NCBI GenBank assembly: GCA_037178625.1
Contig: CM074141.1
Span: 1,550,001 to 1,614,000 of the forward strand
DNA: 64,000 nucleotides
Direction of reading: 5' to 3'
Origin: Skeletonema tropicum
Taxonomy: Eukaryota; Bacillariophyta; Thalassiosirophyceae; Thalassiosirales; Thalassiosiraceae
Shown: positions 56,613 through 64,000 of the stretch, piece by piece
Position numbering within the stretch: the first letter of the stretch is position 1
Layout: every line of letters begins with the position of its first letter
The notes under the pieces: generated by a model
Seen by the model: only the letters and a program-made list of their open reading frames with translations
What the model was told of the DNA's origin: nothing
Database searches by the model: none
Program-made: the position numbers and the translations under genes

Positions 56613-58273
56613 GACCCGTTACATACTACAATTTTGCTTGTATTTTGCCTTGTATTTTGCCCTGTATTAGGCGATTTTTTTGGCGACGTGTAACACTTTG
56701 TTACACCCTGTTAAAAATACCAAGAAATACAAGCGAATACCAGAAAAAATAGGGTGGCAAATCGCCTCCTATTTTTCCTGGTATTTCAAAATCTTGCTTG
56801 GTATTTTTGAGCCGCCCACCGCCCATCTACCATCTACCGCATCGTCACCACCACCACCACAGCGGCAAACCATGGTATTATCGGACCGATACCACAATGA
56901 ACACGATAAACAACATGCTGTTCATGCCAAGTTTTTAAGCAGATTCCGATTCTGTAAGCGGCGGCGGCCGAATCTAACTCGTTGTGATGGTATACGGCTC
57001 TAACCGACGCAGCCATGAAATTTGCACAAGCCGGGCAACATCATGACATATTCATATTTAATACATTTCGGTTATTTAATAGCCATGCCGCATTACACAC
57101 TCCTTCTATATATTATGATACACGATTATTATTATCCGTTTTACTAATTACATGCCAATTGCACTTAATAATGGAGTAGTAAGCCGACTTATCCGCTGTT
57201 GTTTTGATGCCATCCGGTAGGAATAGTGTTGTTAGCAGTCATATCGCAGTCATCTAATAGCCATGTTGCATTACAAACTCTTTCCATATATTATGATAAT
57301 CGATTGTTATTATCTTTTTTATTTATTACATGCCGAATACATGTATTAATTGAGTTGTAGGTCGAATTGTTCGCTGTTGTATTGATGCCACCCGGTAGGA
57401 AAGATGTTGTTAGCAGGCACATGATACCCTGGAACCACTGTATAACGCCGCAACAGATGGCTATTGGTATTGTGTGGTGAAAGGGTCCCCATCTTACGGA
57501 GTAAATGTACTCAATATCACTTCAACTGACCGTGTATGTGAAGGCATTTGGCTCCCTTTTTTTTACTCAATAAAATGATATCCCAACTAGTCTAATATTG
57601 TTGTAGCCACAATGAAATAGAGAAACCTGGTCCAACAGTGTTGATTGCTCTATAATATTCATCATCTCACTGACTGTTGGCACCCTTTCATTACCTTTTC
57701 TGTCAGAAATATGCATCCTCCTTTTTGATGTTTTTTGTGGAAAGAATCAATTTTCATCACCTACATCCCCATGCCACTACATGCGTCAGAGAACGCCCAG
57801 ACACACTCTAGAGGGGAACGATCAACGCTTAATAATATATAGTTGGCGTCTGCAAAACCATTCGGTGGAAGAGCAGCTCCAACTATTCATCTGAAGACCA
57901 TAATTGAAGCGCATAACTACATGCCATTTTCCGGCACCTCTACTTTGGTGCCATGATATGTAGCAATGGCACCGGCCGATGAAGAATTGAGGGTGCCTCT
58001 CCACAGAGAGGCTATTCGAGAGTGAGTTTCTGCAGTGGGGACGTCTAAATTTATGTTTAGGTAGTGTATTATGGTGTCGGCAAGTAGGGGGTGGAGGTGC
58101 ACCATGGTGATGGACGATGGGTGAAAATCCAAAATACCAGCAGAAAATCGGTACAATAGTCTGCAGAGACAAATCTATAAGGAAAAGAGAGAAGGAATTC
58201 CGATGTTCTACACAAACACCGAGAAAAAAATACCAGCAGAAATACCAGGCAAGATTGTAGTATGTAACGGGTC
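56613..58273. mobile_element. TAA-flanked TIR element X (1.66 kb, PIF/Harbinger-like)
   Basis: The left end GACCCGTTACATACTACAAT is the exact inverted complement of the right end at 58254-58273; the match extends weakly into TTTGC / TTGC and GTATTT repeats. TAA flanks both sides (56610-56612 and 58274-58276). A 3-bp TAA/TWA TSD with TIRs is typical of PIF/Harbinger elements. No transposase is seen, so it is probably non-autonomous. Inside, two diverged ~175-bp direct repeats lie at 57078-57425. Confidence 0.8.
57078..57425. repeat. Two diverged ~175-bp direct repeats inside element X
   Basis: TAGCCATGCCGCATTACACA at about 57079 and TAGCCATGTTGCATTACAAA at about 57255 begin two parallel segments that also share ATATATTATGATA, ATTACATGCC, CGCTGTTGT.TTGATGCCA and CGGTAGGAA in order. 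They suggest an old internal tandem duplication. Confidence 0.75.
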
Positions 58274-58276
58274 TAA

Positions 58277-59314
58277 GGTGCGGTCCGAGCAAAATTGCAT
58301 CGTACGTATCATTTTGATAGCCGCTACAAAAAAACATGCAGCGCTGTCCGAGCAACTGCACGTTCTGCACGTTTTTTTCCTTACGACAACGGCCGGATTC
58401 GACAATCCGTATCGACCATGATAGCCGCTACTCTCATAGCCACCACGTTGCCCAAACCCTACCAATAGTAATATCCAGTGAATTATATCGCAGGCAACAC
58501 CTTATACAACGATTCAGCCGCAGGGTATTATTATTACTACTGCCTACACCGCATAAATAAATGACTAATACATGCTACATAAATATCATTTCTGTCTATG
58601 ATGTTGCTATTTTTATCCACCCTATTGTAATATTTTGGACAATAAATAGCCGCCACTTCTTATATATAATAATATTGATAAGTTCCCTTCTTTACAGCCG
58701 CTCGATCCGCCGTCTACAGGCTTACTGTTGTGTCTGAGTATCGTATTATTTTTGCCATCTTGTGCACATCTTGTGTTCTTGGTGTTTTGGAGGTGTGGGG
58801 GGGCTTGAATGGTCACTCCGAGCAGCCGGATTCTCACTACATATCATCATCAGCGACGGGTAGCGGAGGGGTAGTGCATATTATTGTTTATCTTCTTCTA
58901 TGGGTGCAGGGAAGGTGGTTGTTTTAATTTCAAATCTCAATGAAGTGGATTACAATGATATTATCACCGCCCCTACAGCAGCCGAAACGCCACCCTGCTG
59001 CGAATACGTCGCCATATATGTCTTCTAAGAGATAGGCCATCGATACCTTGTGAAATATAGTCATGGACTGAGATAGGCGGCCTTACTTGGGGTGCCATTG
59101 TCATGGCATCTTTTTTTTTGATGTGCTGTTGAGCGTACGATCATGCAGAAATCGAGTTGGCTTTCTGCATGATATGATCGTGCAATCGTACGCATGATTT
59201 TGTTTTTGTTGAAACTTAGTAAAATCCGAGAACTGCACGATCGTACGTAGGGGTATCGATTTAACCTAGGAAAAGCGAAATCGTACGCACGATTAGGTTT
59301 GCTCGGACAGCCCC
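58277..59314. mobile_element. TAA-flanked TIR element Y (1.04 kb)
   Basis: The left end GGTGCGGTCCGAGCAAA and the right end (reverse complement) GGGGCTGTCCGAGCAAA are imperfect TIRs that continue into CGTACG-rich sequence. TAA flanks are at 58274-58276 and 59315-59317. The right part (59110-59300) is full of CGATCGTACG-type palindromes, including CATGCAGAAA / TTTCTGCATG at about 59141-59170. It is non-coding. The left TAA is shared with element X, which therefore inserted at Y's edge. Confidence 0.7.
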
Positions 59315-59317
59315 TAA

Positions 59318-59798
59318 GGAGCAAATAATAGATTCTGTCTAACTTGTGAAATGTGGTTGATTATCATTTAGATAATGGGTTTGGACTACCCAAGGATAAA
59401 TAGACGCCCAATGTATATATAACATCGATGTGGTGAAAGGATATACTCTCTTTTGTAACATATCATTGCCGAAACGTCCATAGGAGGGGTGAATGGAGGC
59501 GAAAGTGGTAAATTTTATGCCGTCGATGGCGACGTTATTTTATTCATTTACGGTGGATCGACTGAGTTTTCCTGGCTTATGGGCGCGTATAAGATGATTT
59601 ATGAGACTGATCAAGCCGAGTATTCTAGGCGTATTCAATATGCACGCTTAACTGTGGCCACAGGAGTGGAGGACATCATGGTGACGGTTGACGGTGTAAA
59701 AGGTGGTGGTGGATGATGGATTTTTTGCGTTTCTCGTTCCATCTCAAAATTACGCGGGAAGGCCAAACATAACATGGTGCTCTCTAGAGAGAGAAGCA
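59318..59798. other. Spacer between element Y and the MULE-like element
   Basis: One plus-strand ORF (59489-59716, 75 codons, GGESGKFYAVDGDVILFIYG) is present but has no recognisable homology and may be spurious. Nothing else is supported. Confidence 0.4.
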
Positions 59799-61687
59799 CG
59801 GAGTACCCACCCCTACCACCGGGGACTGGGCCGCACAAGAGAGAAGAGAGAAGCTAGGAGTGCGCCTAGCCCCCGCCTCACAGATGACCAAAAAAGGCGT
59901 CCGCCCGGACATAAAACTCCTCACCGATCTCCGACACCCAACAAGACTCAACAGCACCAGCCCTCCAGCCCAGTGCTACTACTTGTTTCCAGCATACTAA
60001 ATAAATACAAAGACAACGACAACAACAAATTACTGAACATCATGAGTTGGAGATACGGGTTCGATTATCTTGTGTCAAAGATATCTTTACCACTGCCTGT
60101 GCTCTATGCTCTATGGCGATGATAAGCAGAAGTTCAATAGCGCGAAGTTCAATAGCGCAAAAATAGCGCTGAATAGAGCATTGACAGCTTCAAATCCATT
60201 GGCAAAGAAGCGTTCAGAAAATGAAGAGAGAAATAAACGAAGAAAGAAAGCATCGGCATCGTCCCCGCTTCCGCATGTATTTCAAAGTCTCCTCCAATCC
60301 ATGTGTAGATTGGCCGTCGATTCGTACTTCAATTTTAATGTTAAGGCGATCCATGGGGCCCCAAATTACTAGAGTTGGTTTCATCTTGATCATTTTTGCT
60401 AACATCTTTTGTTCTCTTCGTCGAAAAGATGTTTGTCGGCGTGATGAATCCTCAATGTTGCCAAAATATTTGCAATCGAATCTATGTCCTCCACCACAGC
60501 GTGCGCCTCATCGACACAGAGAGCGCTAATGGTACCTCGCTTCGCCAAATCATAGAGTTGACTGCACCACCGACTCCCACTGCTTAATTGACAAGGAGAT
60601 ATGAATAATACTATTGACTTGTGTTGTTTAGTTGGATCAAACATTGTTAGCCTATCCATCAACACGTCACACCGATCGTCTTTCCACTCGTCCACATGAT
60701 GCGCCTCCACACCGCATGCCATGCAGGTTGTTTTGATAGCTTGATCACTTCCCAATCCAACAAGTGCACTCCCACGCTTAATTGTTGCCATCCCTTTTAA
60801 TTCCAATGATTTCCCCTCTCCTGTTTTACGAATAAGATACAGCATGGAAACACGACGAATACACAACTGAAAGATGGCGTCAATTTGGAAGGGGCGTGGA
60901 CTGTGTACTCCGTGAGCAGAAGCAAGCATTGTGGCGATGATGTCTGCCGATGATTGTGGAGTCGGCGCCGGAGCAGAAGTAATGAAGTCCTACTTCGTAT
61001 CATCATTAATATAATCGTCGCTGTAGTCGGAGGGGTGGATGCCATTGGTTGCAGCGTTGTTATTTAGATTGCCAGCAGGATTGGTGTCTGTTGGTAGAGA
61101 CATTGGCTGCGACTGCGTATGAAGATGCTCGCCACCATCACGTTCGTTGCCATCACCCCCAGCCCCAGAAGATAGGGCATTCTTGATTCTTGGCAGCATT
61201 AATGTTATCCATGAAGAGATCGAAATCGGAAGGGGACGCGCAGGTTATCAATACGATGATATGCGTTAATTTTGCGCAATAGATTAATTATTAACACAAC
61301 TGGGGGGCAGCAATTCAATAGTACCGATGCATAATTTTGTCGAGACGATGATGCACAAAATGGCACATGTCAAAATCCAGCGGCATGAGCAGAAACAGGT
61401 CATTTTGACCCAAACCAAGCCACCACTGTCCCAACAATACCCCTGCCGCCCTAATTCTGAGAGGATTTTCAATCTTACAGTCTATGCACTATTTGCAGAG
61501 AGAAGCCCTACTGGACGAATTTTGGCTAGTAGACTGTCATGGTGAAATGAACAAAAATGGCGACCGCGCCAAAAATTGTCCGGACGCTTTTTGAAGTCAC
61601 CTGTGCGGCGGGGGCTCTGCGAGCGTCTCTGATGGTCTTCTCTCGTCTCGCCCAGCCCCCGCGCCGGTGGTAGGGGTGCGGAGTACC
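59799..61687. mobile_element. MULE-like element with ~76-110-bp TIRs and 9-bp TSD
   Basis: CGGAGTACC is present at 59799-59807 and 61679-61687. Between them, 59808-59883 (CACCCCTACCACCGG...GCCCCCGCCTCACAG) pairs in inverted orientation with 61601-61678 (CACCCCTACCACCGG...GCCCCCGCCGCACAG), and similarity continues about 30 bp further inward. Long TIRs plus a 9-bp TSD are typical of Mutator-like elements. The interior carries a RecQ-like helicase relic, not a MuDR transposase, so it may be a Pack-MULE-like carrier or belong to a family that normally encodes such a helicase. Confidence 0.75.
60130..61199 (-). pseudogene. RecQ-like DEAH helicase relic within the MULE-like element
   Basis: From ATG 61199 the frame reads MLPRIKNALSSGAGGDG...NDDTK, meets TAG at 60990-60992, then continues in the same frame through APAPTPQSSADIIATMLASA and the helicase part. 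That part has HSPRPFQIDAIFQ (Q-motif-like), RKTGEGKSL (Walker A), LVGLGSDQAIK, VLFISPCQLSS and ISALCVDEAHAVVED (DEAH box), ending at 60399. Another frame near 60240-60390 gives PTLVIWGPMDRLNIKIEVRI, the start of the second RecA-like domain. Later motifs are missing. SF2 helicases of this kind are numerous in diatom genomes, as I recall. Stops, frame changes and truncation make it non-functional. Confidence 0.7.
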
Positions 61688-61892
61688 ATAGTATCAGATA
61701 TAGTTTTAGTCGGAGAATTCCGGGTGATGGACAGGTTCATTGTTTCCTATTGACGATTCACCTACTTACGGAATAAGTACGCTACTACTTAGTACATACC
61801 AGAAACCAGAAATATCCAGAATTTGTCTCAAAAACGTCAGTTTTGGTCTCTCTCTCATATAGAGGGAGCAAAACTAGGGACATACTCCTATC

Positions 61893-63055
61893 GATTTCGA
61901 TGTTGATCCGAATGCTGGATAAGTAGAATGGCAGCGCAACCTCTTGTGGATCGCGGTAAGGCCTTAATACGGCTACCCCGCGTTTGCACAAGCTGAAGTA
62001 AGTAGATTGGATCAATGAACAAGGCATTACATGAGGTCCTGCGACTTGTTCAACTTTGGGCATGAAAGCAAGTTCACGAAAGCGCCGGCACCAACCTGCG
62101 GTTGCACAAATGTGATCGTAATCACTCTTCTTTGTGTCCTTCTTGTCTGGATGCTCCGGAGACATGCACTCATGTGTTAACGTGTAATGAAGAGAATAGG
62201 GTGAAATGTTTTCAGATGTCAGCGGATAATCTAAACTCCTGGCAGCAATCGGTGGGAACATGTGACGTGCTGGAACAGTATATCATGAGGATTGTGAGGG
62301 CTCGGAATGGCAACAGTTTTATGGGTTGTATTGCTGATCAGGGCCCGATTGCGCAGAAATTGGCTCGTTCGCAAGATCAGATCGGATGGCGGCGGTTATA
62401 TCGAAGGAGTTCTGCGTGATTCAAGAGACACATCGTCGTCTTGGGGGCAGTTATCTTTCTGGAGCAAAATGGGCACAGAGCTTCTCAATCAAGCTGATGG
62501 AGAGGACCCATGGACAGTGGCTGGTGAGGAATTTCTTGATTCATGATAAAATGTCGGGTATGCTTGCGTTAGAGAGGAAGGGGAGCTACAAATAGCTATA
62601 GAGGAGCAGCAAGAGATGGGCTTAGAAGGGCTAGGAGAGGAGGATGAATATTTGATGGAAATCAATCTCGGTGACCTCGAAACGACTTCTGGTGAACATC
62701 AGGCTTATTGGCTGCTTTCCGTGAAAGCAGCACGTGATGCCTTCTTAATCCGCCGCCAGCGGGCTAAGCAGCACTTCGACGCAGTCAACACAACCACGGA
62801 TAGAGATGGGTATATGCTTACACTCTCGTGCAAATACTTGCATTTGTATATCTCGCATGTATTCAGGCTTATTGACATCCGCGTCAATATATCCCGGGCT
62901 CTTATGAGCTGTGGTAGGAGAGACAACCCTCTCCAGTGGTTCCGACTGCGACGCTGTTTGGTTCTGCCCTCGGCGTATGAAGACTCCAATTGTTGGTTCA
63001 ATGATGTCTAGGTAGAGATAATGCAACATTTGCCTAATTTCTTAGGTGATATGAT
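61893..63055 (+). mobile_element. Decayed 3' LINE fragment
   Basis: Plus-strand frames correspond to the last third of the LINE protein: DVDPNAG, then KALHEVL, LHKCDRNHSSLCPSCLDAPE with CTHVLTC (zinc-finger-like), NSWQQSVGTCDVLEQYI, and the tail LMEINLGDLETTSGEHQ. Several frameshifts and an internal deletion after DVDPNAG are present. It ends with the family tail GGTGATATGATAA. It is the most diverged long relic of the family here. Confidence 0.88.
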
Positions 63056-63107
63056 AATAGGTATGCAACGCTGCTCGCCTCGTGCTACCTGTGGAGAGAG
63101 GAGAGCT

Positions 63108-64000
63108 AGCGGAGAGAGACAGACTGAGGACACAGGTAGGATACTTAGTCGGTAATAAGGTTGAACTTTGTTTATTCAATGAATGTATTGGTAAACAGAT
63201 TTAGGCGCAGCAATAAGCAAGGTAAAGGGTAGTCATTATTATTGTTCTGCTCCCAGCACAGCTCTCTAGTTGTTCGCATTTCTAATACCCCTTAGGAAGC
63301 GGCTATTCTCACAAGATGGTTGCTTAATGGGGCAGTTCATCGTTCCACCTCCACTCATGGAGCAGCAAGATGGGCGGCCACCATTGGGATAGCAATTGCA
63401 ATCTGGCTGATATGTACAATAGTTCCACCACACATATCCCTGAGGACCAGGATAGTTGATGCACATGGCATTATAGTTTGGACAGTTCCGGCCGCCATCA
63501 TGGCTGCAACAATAGAACGGGCCCGTGAACTCCTCCCCGGCATAGATGTTGCACATGGTATTATAGCTTGGACAGTTAAGGCCGTCATTATAGCTGCAGC
63601 ACTCAGGTCTTCCGGTCTTGTAGCACGAGTAATCAGGAGAACGAGTACAAATGCTTGATCCGGGTGCAGACGAAGAGACGATCTGAACTGCACCCAACAA
63701 ATCTGGTGCCACATTTTCGTTGGATCCTCTCACCTTTCGTGTCCCGAGATCGACATGATGTGATACCGGATCGCGGCGTGGTCCTTGTTCATCACTTACT
63801 GGGATGATATTTCTTTCGATTACGTCTGCTAATGCAGATGGTGCAGCAGCAGCAGAGAAAAAAATGAAGATGGTAGTTGTGGAAGCGGAGGTAAATTTCA
63901 TTTTGAACTTGAACTTGGACGATGTATTTTGATGAAACAAGAGATTTGTCAGTTTGAACTCTACGGATACTATTTGTCGATGTTGTTGATGATGATACAA
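63108..64000. repeat. Segmental duplication, member 2 (pairs with 47955-48965)
   Basis: It begins at GCGGAGAGAGACAGACTGAG and runs off the window. It lies ~50 bp after a LINE relic, whereas member 1 lies upstream of a different LINE relic. Only the cysteine-rich gene is carried over whole; the nuclease-like gene is not duplicated. Confidence 0.85.
63266..63901 (-). CDS. Secreted cysteine-rich repeat protein, paralogue 2
   Basis: 211-212 residues from the ATG at 63901 (MKFTSASTTTIFIFF). The signal peptide has only four alanines where paralogue 1 has ten. It lacks paralogue 1's NCNTKTQC...QDFCDY module and Pro/Thr linker; VQI is followed directly by VSSSAPGSSIC. It has an extra middle module (FYCCSHDGGRNCPNYNAMC), so there are three CTxxPD/CCS..CP modules instead of two. 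The ends are the same (ENSRFLRGIRNANN). Signal and modules support secretion; the function is unknown. Confidence 0.75.
   Translation of the reverse strand: MKFTSASTTTIFIFFSAAAAPSALADVIERNIIPVSDEQGPRRDPVSHHVDLGTRKVRGSNENVAPDLLGAVQIVSSSAPGSSICTRSPDYSCYKTGRPECCSYNDGLNCPSYNTMCNIYAGEEFTGPFYCCSHDGGRNCPNYNAMCINYPGPQGYVWWNYCTYQPDCNCYPNGGRPSCCSMSGGGTMNCPIKQPSCENSRFLRGIRNANN

Noticed and set aside
60070..60372. Plus-strand ORFs opposite the RecQ-like relic
   Set aside because: The minus strand here carries recognisable helicase motifs; the plus-strand frames are shadows.

Overview
The window looks like nuclear DNA of a diatom, probably a centric one (inference). The signs are a multigene family carrying the diatom-typical DVLSGRG...HPGN motif (I recall it as DUF6824), short introns of about 94-170 bp with GT/AG borders, an intron-bearing RsmE-type methyltransferase, a plastid-style signal peptide with a QAF cleavage motif, PSxxPS-type repeats, and many small transposons. 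No rRNA, tRNA, CRISPR or prokaryotic operon was seen.

Region 1 (1-27098) is a tandem array of about 9.1 kb units. Each unit has three minus-strand paralogues, called here A, B and C. A short first exon of 33-35 codons carries the DVLSGRG/HPGN motif, and a long second exon carries a PPGRFL domain followed by a glutamine-rich tail. The array holds three A copies (the first runs off the left edge), three B and three C. Copies are nearly identical but differ by large indels (1.85 kb, 1.49 kb and a 415-bp LINE fragment) and by inactivating changes. Both complete A genes and B copies 1-2 are intact, B copy 3 is frameshifted, and every C copy is broken: two share a TAG nonsense codon and the third has two frameshifts. 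A fourth, more diverged paralogue (D) stands alone at 53876-55375.

Region 2 (27100-40440) is mostly single-copy housekeeping sequence: a PS-repeat pseudogene, a membrane-anchored helical-repeat protein, an RBM42-like RNA-binding protein divergent from a VASt-domain lipid-transfer-like protein, a probably plastid-targeted parvulin, an MFS permease, a three-exon DUF1415-like protein and a two-exon RsmE-like rRNA methyltransferase. Small inverted-repeat elements lie between them, including a Stowaway-like MITE.

Region 3 (40441-64000) is rich in mobile DNA. It holds a MITE, a PIF1-like helicase pseudogene, a 145-bp minisatellite split by a 2.7-kb terminal-inverted-repeat (TIR) transposon, a 5'-truncated LINE with clean target-site duplications (TSDs) plus relics of its family, two abutting TAA-flanked elements, and a MULE-like element carrying a decayed RecQ-like helicase. 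Among these lie a gene resembling phage Hef-type nucleases and a pair of secreted cysteine-rich proteins made by segmental duplication.
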